Shown one piece after another: positions 1 through 9,155 of a stretch of DNA of 64,000 nt. The translations under genes and the position numbers were made by a program. The notes under the pieces were generated by a model. The model was given only the letters and a program-made list of their open reading frames with translations, ran no database searches and was not told the DNA's origin. The stretch's first letter is position 1. Every line of letters starts with the position of its first letter. The stretch is taken from positions 1-64,000 of the forward strand of contig JBBAOE010000004.1 in the NCBI GenBank assembly GCA_040401595.1. Reading direction: 5' to 3'. The stretch is from RFPW01 sp040401595 (lineage in GTDB: Bacteria; Pseudomonadota; Gammaproteobacteria; Burkholderiales; Burkholderiaceae_E).

Positions 1-43
1 ATGAGCACAGACTCAGCGCCCTCAAAATCACTCACTTGCTGAA

Positions 44-1939
44 CTACTCCACGGTCACCGACTTGGCCAGATTTCTGGGTTTGTCGACGTCGGTGCCCCG
101 CGCGAGTGCCGCGTGGTAGGCCAGCAGCTGCAAGGGGACGACATGCAGAATCGGGCTCAAGAGTCCGGCATGGTCGGCCAGTGTAATCACATGAACGCCT
201 TCGGCCGGTTCAATGCGCGCGTCCCGATCGGCGAACACGAAGAGCTCGCCACCGCGGGCCCGAACCTCCTGCAGATTGCTTTTGAGCTTCTCGATCAAGG
301 CATCATTCGGGGCGACGACAACGACCGGCATCGAAGCGTCCACCAGCGCCAGCGGCCCATGCTTGAGCTCACCCGCCGCATAGGCCTCGGCATGGATGTA
401 GGTGACCTCTTTGAGCTTGAGCGCGCCTTCCATGGCAATCGGGAAATGCACCCCCCGGCCCAGAAACAGCGCATGTTCGCGCGGTGCAAAATGCGCCGCC
501 CAGTCACGGACCTGGGGCTCGCAGGTCAGCACATGGGCGAGCGCCGCCGGCAGATGGCGTAGCTGCTCGAGCAGTTCGTGTTCGCGCGCCGCACTCAAGC
601 GCCCGCGCTGCTTGGCCAACACCAGCGTCAGGACAAAGAGCGCGGTGAGCTGGGTGGTGAAGGCCTTGGTCGAAGCCACCCCGATTTCCGGTCCCGCGCG
701 GGTCAGGAAACGCAGCTCGGATTGCCGGATCAAGGCGCTTTCGGGGACGTTGCAGATCGAGAGCGTGTTCTCCAGACCGAGCTGACGGGCGAATTGGAGC
801 GCCGCGAGTGTGTCGGCCGTCTCGCCCGACTGGGAGATCGTGATCAAGAGGGTATCGGCCAGCGCGACCGGATCCCGGTAGCGGTACTCGCTGGCGATTT
901 CGACCGCGCAGGGAATCCCGGCAACGCTCTCAATCCAGTAGCGTGCGACCAGTCCTGCGTGATAACTCGTTCCGCACGCCAGAATCTGAACCTGGCGGGT
1001 GCGGGCAAAGCGCTGCGGCGCATCGGTCCCGAAGAGTTCGGGGGTGAGCGCGCTCCCCGCTGCCACCATCTCGAGCGTGCTGGCAATCGCGCCGGGTTGC
1101 TCGAAGATTTCTTTTTGCATGTAATGGTCGTAGGGCCCGAGTTCGACCGCATCGGCGCTCAACTGACTCTGCACCACCGCTCGCTCGACCGTCCGTCCGC
1201 CTGCGTCCTGGATGCGGATGCGCCCGGGACGAATCTCGACCACATCGCCGTCTTCCAGGTACGCAACCTGGCGCGTCACCTGCAGGAGTGCGGAAGTATC
1301 GGAAGCCAGAAAATTCTCGCCACCCCCCACTTGGTCCTGGCCGATCCCGAGCAGGAGCGGCGAGCCCTTTCGGGAACCAACAACGGTCTCGGGCTCGGTG
1401 GTACTGATGACGGCGATCGCGTACGCACCGACAAGCTCGCCGACCGCTCTGGCCACAGCGCCCATCAGCGCGCCGGGCGAACCCTGTCCTTCCGAAGCCT
1501 GAGCCCCCACGAGCAGGGAATGAATCAGGTGCGCGATGACTTCCGTATCGGTTTCGCTGGCGAACTCGTAGCCGAGGGATTTCAACCGGACCCGCAACAC
1601 TTCGTGGTTTTCGATGATGCCGTTATGAACCACCGACACTTCGAGGCCGGCGCCGGCAGAGGCATGCGGATGCGCATTGACTTCGGTCACCCCGCCGTGG
1701 GTTGCCCACCGCGTATGGGCAATCCCGGTCATTGCGCCAGCGCTCACCTCCAGCGCGGCCCGGGCATCAAGCTCGGCCACACGTCCGACCGAGCGCACCC
1801 TGCGAAGGTGCGTCGCATCGAGCGGATCGATCAGGGCGAGTCCGGCCGAGTCATAGCCCCGGTATTCGAGCTTGCGCAAGCCTTCGATGAGGATCGGGAC
1901 GACGTTGCGATGCGCGACCGCGCCGACGATTCCACACAT
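44..1939 (-). CDS. glmS: Glutamine--fructose-6-phosphate aminotransferase (isomerizing)
   Basis: Makes glucosamine-6-phosphate from fructose-6-phosphate and glutamine, the entry step to UDP-GlcNAc for peptidoglycan and lipid A; cytoplasmic. The 631-residue product begins MCGIVGAV, so Cys2 becomes the N-terminal nucleophile of the glutaminase domain (about 1-240). Two SIS sugar-isomerase domains follow, with CGTSYHAG and ISQSGET motifs in the first and EGALKLKE and ELKHGPLAL in the second. It ends in the family tail DKPRNLAKSVTVE. It is slightly longer than the E. coli enzyme (609). A GGAG Shine-Dalgarno lies about 9 nt before the ATG. glmU lies 53 bp upstream on the same strand, so the two form a UDP-GlcNAc operon. 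No glmS ribozyme is expected in this lineage and the short leader leaves no room for one. Confidence 0.97.
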   Translation of the reverse strand: MCGIVGAVAHRNVVPILIEGLRKLEYRGYDSAGLALIDPLDATHLRRVRSVGRVAELDARAALEVSAGAMTGIAHTRWATHGGVTEVNAHPHASAGAGLEVSVVHNGIIENHEVLRVRLKSLGYEFASETDTEVIAHLIHSLLVGAQASEGQGSPGALMGAVARAVGELVGAYAIAVISTTEPETVVGSRKGSPLLLGIGQDQVGGGENFLASDTSALLQVTRQVAYLEDGDVVEIRPGRIRIQDAGGRTVERAVVQSQLSADAVELGPYDHYMQKEIFEQPGAIASTLEMVAAGSALTPELFGTDAPQRFARTRQVQILACGTSYHAGLVARYWIESVAGIPCAVEIASEYRYRDPVALADTLLITISQSGETADTLAALQFARQLGLENTLSICNVPESALIRQSELRFLTRAGPEIGVASTKAFTTQLTALFVLTLVLAKQRGRLSAAREHELLEQLRHLPAALAHVLTCEPQVRDWAAHFAPREHALFLGRGVHFPIAMEGALKLKEVTYIHAEAYAAGELKHGPLALVDASMPVVVVAPNDALIEKLKSNLQEVRARGGELFVFADRDARIEPAEGVHVITLADHAGLLSPILHVVPLQLLAYHAALARGTDVDKPRNLAKSVTVE

Positions 1940-1992
1940 GGTGTTGGCTCCGGGTTAATGAAGTGCGAGAAGTACGGGAGGATCGGACCGAG

Positions 1993-3480
1993 TCAAGTCT
2001 TGGACCGCTTGGTGGGACGGGCCCAGTCGCTGACCGTGCGGGGCTGGGCCCGGGTGATCACGAGTGCACCGGGTGGCGCATCCTTGGTCAGGGTCGTTCC
2101 GGCCCCCAGGGTGGCTCCACGGCCGACGCGCACGGGAGCCACCAGCTCCGAATTGCTGCCGATAAACACATCATCCTCAATCACCGTACGATGCTTATTC
2201 GCACCATCATAATTACAGGTAATCGTACCGGCGCCAATATTGACCCGCTCGCCCACGGTGCTGTCGCCAACGTAGGCGAGATGGTTGGCCTTGGCATCGG
2301 CGCCAAAGCTGCTGTTCTTGACTTCGACAAAATTCCCAATATGGGCGCGCTCACCGAGTTCAGCCCCCGGGCGCAGACGCGCGTAAGGCCCGACCCGGGC
2401 ATGGGCACCCACGCTCGCCCCGTCGAGATGACTGTAAGCGGCGATTTCGGCCCCTTCGCTAATGATCACGTCGCGCAGCACGCAGTAGGGTCCGATCCGG
2501 ACCCGGTCGCCCAGGACCACCTGGCCCTCAAAGACGCACCCGATGTCGATGCAGACATCCCGACCGACTTCAAGTGAGCCCCGCACGTCGATGCGGGCTG
2601 GGTCAGAGAGCTGCACCCCACGCTCCATTAGGGAATCGGCCAAGCCCAGTTGATAGACCCGCTCGAGTTGGGCGAGTTGGGCACGGCTGTTCACTCCAAG
2701 CGTCTCCCAGGCGTGCCGCGGCTGAACGGTGACGATCTCCAGCCCATCGGCCACCGCCATGCCGACGATATCGGTCAGGTAATACTCGGATTGCGCATTA
2801 TCGTCCGAGAGCGCATCCAGCCAGCGCCGCAGGTGGGGCGTTGGCGCCACCATCACACCGGTATTGACTTCGTGGATCGCCAACTCGGTCGCGCTGGCGT
2901 CGCGCTGCTCAACGATACGCAGCACCGACCGTTCTGGTTCGGGGCCGCGGATGATGCGCCCGTAACCACTCGGATCGTCCAGAGTCACGGTCAGAAGACC
3001 AAAGCGCTCACGGGTGCTGGCATGCGAACCGGCGTTGTCGGGCCCACCTTGCGCACCGGCGGTGGCCAGCACACTGCGGACCAGTCGCTCAAGCGTATCG
3101 ATCGATGTCAGCGGCACGTCCCCGTACAGCACCAGTGTCGGCGCGTCGTCGATCAGATAGGGGGCTGCCTGCATGACGGCATGCCCGGTCCCGCGCTGCG
3201 GTGCCTGCTCCGCCCAGTGCAAATCAGGTGCCACAAACGATTCCGGCACCAGCCGCCCGCCATGGCCATAGACGCCGACCAGATTGACGCCAGCAGGGCG
3301 CCGCAAACCGGGATCCCCTTGGCTAAGCCGCGCGCCGAGTGCCCGCGCGGTATCGAGCACATGCGCCACCATCGGCCGACCCGCCACCGGATGCAAGACC
3401 TTGGGTCGATCGGAGCGCATGCGCTTGCCCATGCCGGCAGCGAGCACCACCACATTCAGAACGATTGCATCGACCGTCAA
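1993..3480 (-). CDS. glmU: Bifunctional UDP-GlcNAc pyrophosphorylase / glucosamine-1-P acetyltransferase
   Basis: Acetylates glucosamine-1-phosphate and couples it to UTP to give UDP-GlcNAc. The N-terminal uridylyltransferase carries LAAGMGKRM with the PKVLH motif. The C-terminal left-handed beta-helix includes the GAGTITCNYDGANKH signature. The frame stays open to 3576, but the family start aligns near VLNVVVLAAG. I therefore choose the TTG at 3480, preceded by GAGGG about 7 nt upstream, giving 495 residues against 456 in E. coli. The extra length is mainly two insertions in the pyrophosphorylase domain: one before VYGHGG, the other a Gly/Ala/Ser-rich stretch before the LLTV strand. Transcribed ahead of glmS. 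The family assignment is certain; the start is inferred. Confidence 0.94.
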   Translation of the reverse strand: MTVDAIVLNVVVLAAGMGKRMRSDRPKVLHPVAGRPMVAHVLDTARALGARLSQGDPGLRRPAGVNLVGVYGHGGRLVPESFVAPDLHWAEQAPQRGTGHAVMQAAPYLIDDAPTLVLYGDVPLTSIDTLERLVRSVLATAGAQGGPDNAGSHASTRERFGLLTVTLDDPSGYGRIIRGPEPERSVLRIVEQRDASATELAIHEVNTGVMVAPTPHLRRWLDALSDDNAQSEYYLTDIVGMAVADGLEIVTVQPRHAWETLGVNSRAQLAQLERVYQLGLADSLMERGVQLSDPARIDVRGSLEVGRDVCIDIGCVFEGQVVLGDRVRIGPYCVLRDVIISEGAEIAAYSHLDGASVGAHARVGPYARLRPGAELGERAHIGNFVEVKNSSFGADAKANHLAYVGDSTVGERVNIGAGTITCNYDGANKHRTVIEDDVFIGSNSELVAPVRVGRGATLGAGTTLTKDAPPGALVITRAQPRTVSDWARPTKRSKT

Positions 3481-3641
3481 AACCCAACCCTCGGCAATGG
3501 CACCAAAGGGCAATCTTAACCGGTCAGGCTGAACGGTCTCGTGCCGAACTGACACTGAGGCCCGAACAAGCCCCACCCGGCAGACGGATCCATCGCGGTC
3601 TTGGACGCAACTCCGGGCGGTTGCAGCCGATCTAGCGGCGG

Positions 3642-5108
3642 CTAGCGCGGCGCCGCTTGATCGACCATCAGGTGCGACTCATGGGAGCGTCGTTCGGTAT
3701 AAATCTGGGGGGCAAGGGAACCCACGACCATGGCGATAAACGAGGCAGCGAGGCCAGCCAGCTGGGCCGGGACACCGAAGCGTTCGCTCAACCCGCCTTC
3801 AAACGCAATCCAAACCACGATACCGGCGCAAGACGACGCGAGCGCGCCCTGCACGGTGGCCGGTTTCCACCAGATCCCCGCAGCCAGGGGGATGAAGGCG
3901 CAGACGAGCGTCACTTTGTAGGCGCTCTCGACGATCTCGTACATCGTGCTGCGTGAGTTGAAGGCAAACAAGGCCGCGGTGGCCACACAGATCACCAGGA
4001 CGATTCGCAATACCAGCAGGAAGCGCTGATCGGAGATCCGGCCCATGAATGGCCGCAGTACATTTTCCGTGATCAGACTGGTCGGGGCCAGCAGGGCCCC
4101 ACTGGCGGTGGACAGCAGGGCCGAGACCAGAGCGCCAAAAAAGATCGTCTGCGCCCACAGGGGCGTCTTGTTCAGGATCAGATCGGGCAGGATCCGTTGG
4201 ACTTCGCGGGCATCCTCGGCCTCAAACGTCGCCGCGACCGAGGGATCGACCACCAGCGTCGCATAGACAATGAACATCGGCACAAACGCCATCGTGAAGT
4301 AGAGCAGCGCGCCGCCGATGGTGCCGCGCACGGCGCTGGTTTCATCGCGCGCGCTGGTCACCCGCTGAAACACATCCTGCTGCGGGATCGAACCCAGCGC
4401 CATCGTGAGAAACGCGGCGCTGAACGCCCACCAGTCCGCCTGCGGTCCATGGGGAAAAAATTCCAGCCGCCCAGCCTCCTGCGCGGCCGCCAGTACGACG
4501 CCAGCGCCACCGGCCAAATCCCCCATGTACCAGGCAATGCCAAGGAGGCCCACAATCACGACCGCGGACTGGAAGAGATCGGTGAACGCCACGGAAATCA
4601 TCCCGCCCCAGACCGTGTAGAGCAGAACCACCGCAGCGCCGATCAGGATTCCGGTATTGATCGAGACCGCACCATGGGTCAGGACATTGGTCATGAGGCC
4701 AATCGCCGTCAACTGCGCGCTGGTCCAGCCAACGTAACTGGCAGCAATCGCGAGGCTCGTCAACACTTCAACCGACTTGCCATAACGCTTACGGTAGAAG
4801 TCGCCGATTGTCAGCAGGTTCATGCGATAAAAATGCTTAGCAAAGAGCAGCGCCACCAGCAGCAGGCACGTGCTCGCACCAAAGGGATCGGCCGGAATCC
4901 CAGTCAACCCGTCACGGGCGGCCGTGACCGAGATCGACAACACCGCCTCGGCCCCGTACCAGGTTGCAAACACGGTGGTCAGCGTCATGTAGGTGGGCAG
5001 ACTACGCCCGGCCACCAAAAAATCCGCCGAGCCGCGAACGCCCCGCGCAGCGAGCAAACCAATCGCAATCGTCACAAGGAGATACGCAATAACCGCGGTC
5101 AGCAACAT
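3642..5108 (-). CDS. Sodium:solute symporter (SSS family)
   Basis: Inner-membrane Na+-coupled transporter of 488 residues, almost entirely hydrophobic, with about 13 predicted membrane helices. Family features include an N-terminal helix followed by GSADFLVAGRSLPTYMT, then TWYGAEAVLSIS and the YTVWGGMISVAFTDLFQ segment typical of SSS carriers. The substrate cannot be read from the sequence; proline, pantothenate, monocarboxylate and other carriers share this fold. It is the last gene of the minus-strand run folM-folB-ttcA-ubiB, 88 bp downstream of ubiB, and may be co-transcribed without being functionally related. Confidence 0.88.
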   Translation of the reverse strand: MLLTAVIAYLLVTIAIGLLAARGVRGSADFLVAGRSLPTYMTLTTVFATWYGAEAVLSISVTAARDGLTGIPADPFGASTCLLLVALLFAKHFYRMNLLTIGDFYRKRYGKSVEVLTSLAIAASYVGWTSAQLTAIGLMTNVLTHGAVSINTGILIGAAVVLLYTVWGGMISVAFTDLFQSAVVIVGLLGIAWYMGDLAGGAGVVLAAAQEAGRLEFFPHGPQADWWAFSAAFLTMALGSIPQQDVFQRVTSARDETSAVRGTIGGALLYFTMAFVPMFIVYATLVVDPSVAATFEAEDAREVQRILPDLILNKTPLWAQTIFFGALVSALLSTASGALLAPTSLITENVLRPFMGRISDQRFLLVLRIVLVICVATAALFAFNSRSTMYEIVESAYKVTLVCAFIPLAAGIWWKPATVQGALASSCAGIVVWIAFEGGLSERFGVPAQLAGLAASFIAMVVGSLAPQIYTERRSHESHLMVDQAAPR

Positions 5109-5196
5109 GGCAGGTCGATCTCGAACAGGCTACGCAATGGAGGCGGAAGGGACTCGGATTGGAAACGGATTCAAAACGGATTGGACGCTGGCAGCC

Positions 5197-6870
5197 TCAG
5201 CCGCGCCAGAGCAGGCAGAATGCCAGAATGACCACCGTGATGACCAGCGCGTTGATCCAACGACGAGTGCGTTGCTGCTCCAGCAACAGCTGCGCCAGCA
5301 GTGCCTTCAGCGCTGCGTCATCGGCCGGCGCGCGGTTCGCGCGCTCGAGCGCGCCATGGGCCAGTCGGGGCAGCTCGGGCAGGATGGCGCTCCAGCGCTC
5401 GCCTTCGCGCTTGACCCGATCGACAAAACCGCGCCAACCCACCTGCTCGTGCATGAAGCGCTCAAGCAGGGGCTTGGCCGTCACCCACAGATCCAGATCG
5501 GGATCGAGCTGACGACCCAGGCCTTCGATATTGAGCAAGGTCTTCTGCAACAGAACGAGCTGCGGCTGGATCGAGACATCGAATCGACGCGAGGCCTGAA
5601 AGAGCCGCATGAGCAGCATGCCGAGCGAAATCTCCTTCAGCGGACGATCGAAAACAGGTTCGCAACAGGCCCGTATCGCACCTTCGAGTTCCTCAATCCG
5701 GGTCGTTGCAGGGACCCAGCCGCTTTCGACATGGAGCTCGGCAACACGGCGATAGTCGCGGCGAAAGAACGCGAGAAAATTCTGCGCAAGATAACTCTTA
5801 TCAAACGTTGAAAGGGTTCCAACGATGCCAAAATCGAGTGCAATGTAGCGGTTGAAATCCGCGCCCGAGTCGCCCACGAAAATATTGCCCGGGTGCATAT
5901 CGGCATGAAAGAAGCCATCCCGAAAGACCTGGGTGAAGAAGATCTCAACGCCCTCGCGCGACAGCTTCGACAGATCAATCCCGGCAGCCCGCAGCGCATC
6001 GATGCGGCCGATCGGGATGCCGTGGATTCGCTCCATCACAAGGACGGTGCTGGCGCAGAAATCCCAGTGCATCTCCGGAATCCGCAGCAGCGGACTCCCG
6101 GCAAAGTTTCGTCTTAACTGGTTCGCGTTGGCGGCTTCGTTGATCAGGTCGAGCTCATCATGCAGGTAATGGTCAAATTCATCGATCACCTCGAGCGGGC
6201 GCAGCCGACGGGCGTCGGCTGAAAAACGCACAGCCAGCGAACCCGCCGTGCGCAGCAAGGCCAGATCCTCCTCAATCACCTCGGCCATCCGCGGGCGCAA
6301 GACCTTGACCGCGACCTCGCGCCCGTCATGCAGACGAGCAAAGTGGACCTGGGCAATCGAAGCACTCGCGACCGGCTCGGCTTCGAAATGCGCAAACAGC
6401 GTCGCCATCGAGCGCCCCAACGCGGACTCGATCTGGGTGATGGCCAGGTCGGAAGCAAACGGCGGCACCTGATCCTGCAATAACGCCAATTCGTCAGCCA
6501 CGTCCGCCGGCAGTAAATCGCGCCGAGTGGAGAGCACCTGACCAAACTTCACAAAGATCGGACCGAGCGCTTCCAGGGCTAGGCGCAGGCGTGCACCGCG
6601 CGGAATGACAGCCAGACGGGTCTGTCGGCGACCCGCACTGAGCCGGTTCAGCAGCGTCAGGATCCACTGCGATCCCACGGTACTGGTGGCACCCTCGACC
6701 AGGAGTCCGTCCAGCCCGTAACGCCAGGCAACCGCCAGGATCTTGCGCAACCTTGCAATCCGTCGCCCAACGGTCAGGAGTGAACCCAAAGACGCCGTCA
6801 CCGACCCCCCCATCGCGGATGCCTTGGCAGAGCTCGGACCAGAAGCAGAACGTGAAGACTGACTGCTCAT
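5197..6870 (-). CDS. ubiB: Ubiquinone biosynthesis regulatory protein kinase-like UbiB
   Basis: Atypical ABC1/ADCK-family kinase-like ATPase required for aerobic ubiquinone biosynthesis at the inner membrane. The 557-residue protein has the KFGQVLSTRRDLLP motif (KxGQ helix), the Ala-rich loop ASIAQVH, the lysine in VKVLRPRM, the catalytic-loop region FFHADMHPGNIF and the DFG-like segment ALDFGIVGTL. One hydrophobic C-terminal helix at about 535-553 acts as membrane anchor. It has roughly 40 additional N-terminal Ser/Ala-rich residues compared with E. coli UbiB. It starts 9 bp downstream of the ttcA stop, suggesting translational coupling. Confidence 0.93.
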   Translation of the reverse strand: MSSQSSRSASGPSSAKASAMGGSVTASLGSLLTVGRRIARLRKILAVAWRYGLDGLLVEGATSTVGSQWILTLLNRLSAGRRQTRLAVIPRGARLRLALEALGPIFVKFGQVLSTRRDLLPADVADELALLQDQVPPFASDLAITQIESALGRSMATLFAHFEAEPVASASIAQVHFARLHDGREVAVKVLRPRMAEVIEEDLALLRTAGSLAVRFSADARRLRPLEVIDEFDHYLHDELDLINEAANANQLRRNFAGSPLLRIPEMHWDFCASTVLVMERIHGIPIGRIDALRAAGIDLSKLSREGVEIFFTQVFRDGFFHADMHPGNIFVGDSGADFNRYIALDFGIVGTLSTFDKSYLAQNFLAFFRRDYRRVAELHVESGWVPATTRIEELEGAIRACCEPVFDRPLKEISLGMLLMRLFQASRRFDVSIQPQLVLLQKTLLNIEGLGRQLDPDLDLWVTAKPLLERFMHEQVGWRGFVDRVKREGERWSAILPELPRLAHGALERANRAPADDAALKALLAQLLLEQQRTRRWINALVITVVILAFCLLWRG

Positions 6871-6879
6871 CAGGATTGC

Positions 6880-7854
6880 TCAGTGATCGTCGGTCACAAT
6901 CGACCCGAAGGACGGGGCGCCCGAGGCACCGATGGAGGACCCGGAGGTGGATCGGCTAGCCGGCGCCCAGATCACCGCAGGCGTCGGCAGTTCCTCGGCA
7001 TCAAACGCCCGATCTCCATCCGGATCGGGTACCCCATCCGCAACCAGACCGGTGAAATCGAATAATCCCCGATCGAGCAGGTGCGACGGTGCCACCCGAC
7101 CGAGCGCTGAAAACATCGTCTCGACCCGTCCCGGGTACTGGCGCTGCCAATCGCGCAGCATGCGGCCAATCTCCTGACGCTGCAGGTTGGCCTGCGAGCC
7201 ACAGAGCGTGCAGGGAATGATCGGAAATTCTTTCCACTCTGAATAACGAATCAGATCCGCCTCTTCCACGTAGGCGAGTGGCCGGATCACGACATGGCGG
7301 CCATCGTCGCTGACCAGTTTGGGCGGCATGGATTTCAGGCGTCCGCCATGAAACAGGTTCAGGAAAAACGTGGCGAGGATGTCATCGCGGTGATGGCCGA
7401 GCGCAATCCGCGTGGCGCCAAGCTCATCGGCCACCCGATACAGGATGCCGCGACGCAGTCGGGAACAGAGCGAGCACATGGTTTTGCCCGGCGCAATGTT
7501 GCGCTTGACGATCGAGTAGGTGTCCTGGTTTTCGATATGAAAAGGCACACCGCGCGCGCTCAGGTAAGCCGGCAATACATCAGCCGGAAACCCGGGTTGC
7601 TTCTGATCCAGGTTGACCGCGATCAGTTCGAAATCGATCGGTGCGCGCTCGCGCAGGCTGATGAGCAGGTCCAGGAGGGCGTAGCTGTCTTTGCCCCCCG
7701 AGACGCAGACCATGACCCGTTCTCCGGGGCCAATCATGTTGAAGTCCCCGATTGCCTGCCCGACCAGTCGGTGAAGCCGCTTGGAGAGCTTGTTGCGCTC
7801 GCGCTCGCGCTCTCGATGCTGGGCAGCGCCCGCCGTGTCCACCGCGGCGCTCAT
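6880..7854 (-). CDS. ttcA: tRNA 2-thiocytidine(32) synthetase TtcA
   Basis: Iron-sulfur-dependent thiolase that makes 2-thiocytidine at position 32 of certain tRNAs. The PP-loop SGGKDS is at residues 52-57. The [4Fe-4S] ligand cysteines are visible as CSLC (C127, C130) plus a later CTLCGSQ segment. The product has 324 residues with a C-terminal extension beyond the conserved core. Its start overlaps the folB stop by 4 bp (7851-7854), so it is translationally coupled to folB. Confidence 0.94.
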   Translation of the reverse strand: MSAAVDTAGAAQHRERERERNKLSKRLHRLVGQAIGDFNMIGPGERVMVCVSGGKDSYALLDLLISLRERAPIDFELIAVNLDQKQPGFPADVLPAYLSARGVPFHIENQDTYSIVKRNIAPGKTMCSLCSRLRRGILYRVADELGATRIALGHHRDDILATFFLNLFHGGRLKSMPPKLVSDDGRHVVIRPLAYVEEADLIRYSEWKEFPIIPCTLCGSQANLQRQEIGRMLRDWQRQYPGRVETMFSALGRVAPSHLLDRGLFDFTGLVADGVPDPDGDRAFDAEELPTPAVIWAPASRSTSGSSIGASGAPSFGSIVTDDH

Positions 7855-8228
7855 GGATGAACGCTCCAGCGGGTGATCTCAACCGTTACCGTGTCCACGT
7901 CGGCAAAGGCCTGCGGCTTGTCGATCGAGACCCGAACGCAACGCACGGGCAGGGCGGCCAGCACGCCGGCCGCAATCCGCTCGCACCCACTCTCGAGGAG
8001 GTGAATGTGGGTATCGGTCAAGGTCTCGATCGCGATCTGGCGCAAGCGGCCATAGTCAATCACCTCGTCGAGTCGATCATGCTCGGGGCTGCAGAATTGC
8101 GTCGGTACCCAGGCGTCGATATTGACCCGAACCGGCTGCACGGCCTGCTTTTCGTGTTCGAAAACGCCGATCGAAACGTCAATCGCCAGGCCCCGCAGAG
8201 TGAGGCGGGTACATTGGTCCAGATTCAT
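7851..8228 (-). CDS. folB: Dihydroneopterin aldolase
   Basis: Converts 7,8-dihydroneopterin to 6-hydroxymethyl-dihydropterin and glycolaldehyde in folate synthesis. The 125-residue protein shows the family opening LTLRGLAIDVSIGVFEHEK and the C-terminal IDKPQAFADVDTVTVEI stretch that carries the conserved lysine. Length fits the small FolB fold. It overlaps the upstream reductase gene by 4 bp (8225-8228) and downstream ttcA by 4 bp, so three genes are translated in a chain. Pairing with a FolM-like reductase supports a pterin role. Confidence 0.93.
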   Translation of the reverse strand: MNLDQCTRLTLRGLAIDVSIGVFEHEKQAVQPVRVNIDAWVPTQFCSPEHDRLDEVIDYGRLRQIAIETLTDTHIHLLESGCERIAAGVLAALPVRCVRVSIDKPQAFADVDTVTVEITRWSVHP

Positions 8229-9070
8229 GCCATCAGGCTCACATCACGCGCCATCCGCAACAGATGCTGGCCGCCATCGACCACGAGATTCTGGCCCGTG
8301 ATGGCAGGGTTGGCGACGAGGGCGAGAATCGCCGCGACAATGTCTTCTGGCCGGCTGGAGTGATCGAGCAGAGCGGTCTCGCGATGGGTTCGAGAAAACT
8401 GCGCCTCGGTTTGGAGGTGACTCGGCAGGGTCAGTCCGGGCGAGATGCCGACGACCCGCAAGCGCGGCGCAAATGCGATGGCCTGCATCGGCAAGGCGGC
8501 GGCCAGAGCCGCCTTGGTCAGCGTGTAGGAAAAAAAATCCGGGTTCAAGGCCGCCAGCTTCTGATCGAGCAAATGCACGACGACGCCCCTGGCGCTCGCG
8601 GGCAGTGCCTCGTAGAGTCGGGCACACAGCCGCAAGGGCGCCGCCAGGTTGGGCGCAACATGCCGCGCAAGGCTCACAGCCGATACCGACGCCGGGCCGT
8701 CATACTCAAAAAGCGATGCGTTGTTGACCAGACACAACGGTACCCCGAGCTGATCGATGACCGCCTCCAGGAGCGCATCGCATTGGGCCTCCTGCGCCAG
8801 ATCCGCCTCGAAACCCGCCGCCCTCACCCCCAGTGCCTGTAACTCGGCCACCGTGTCGCGCGCCTCGAGCGCGGACGCGCGGTAATGGACTGCCACATCC
8901 CAACCCTGGCGAGCCAGTCCGAGCGAAATTTCGCGACCGAGCCGGCGCGCAGCACCGGTGACCAGCGCCACTGGGCGCAGCGATCCAGGCGATGACCGAT
9001 CGCTCTGACCGGCATCCGATGGGGAGTCCGTCGTACGATCGATCAAGCCGTCGTCAGCGCGAATAACCAT
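8225..9070 (-). CDS. folM: SDR-family pteridine reductase-like (FolM-type) oxidoreductase
   Basis: Short-chain dehydrogenase with the N-terminal cofactor motif VTGAARRLGR; the Arg-rich TGxxRRxG variant is typical of pteridine reductases and FolM, which use NADPH to reduce dihydropterins or dihydrofolate. An NNAS motif and a SYTLTKAAL segment (Tyr-x3-Lys catalytic pair) follow, then a C-terminal DGGQHLL tail. The ATG at 9070 is preferred over an upstream TTG at 9100; either start leaves about 30-40 residues of low-complexity Ser/Asp-rich leader. It heads the folM-folB-ttcA-ubiB run and is divergent from the MidA gene. The FolM name rests on the motif and on folB adjacency. Confidence 0.8.
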   Translation of the reverse strand: MVIRADDGLIDRTTDSPSDAGQSDRSSPGSLRPVALVTGAARRLGREISLGLARQGWDVAVHYRASALEARDTVAELQALGVRAAGFEADLAQEAQCDALLEAVIDQLGVPLCLVNNASLFEYDGPASVSAVSLARHVAPNLAAPLRLCARLYEALPASARGVVVHLLDQKLAALNPDFFSYTLTKAALAAALPMQAIAFAPRLRVVGISPGLTLPSHLQTEAQFSRTHRETALLDHSSRPEDIVAAILALVANPAITGQNLVVDGGQHLLRMARDVSLMA

Positions 9071-9155
9071 GGGCGGAGAAAAAACGGACAAAGAAGTCAA
9101 GGTTGGAATGCATCGCGACTGAGTTTAGCCCAGCCCCCGCTCTACAATCGCTCCT

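Noticed and set aside
1940..1992. glmS ribozyme or riboswitch
   Set aside because: Only 53 bp lie between glmU and glmS and no such fold is visible; the ribozyme is characteristic of Firmicutes.
578..2212. Long open frame on the plus strand opposite glmS
   Set aside because: High-GC shadow of glmS: no recognisable domain and odd composition, while the minus frame is an unmistakable GlmS.
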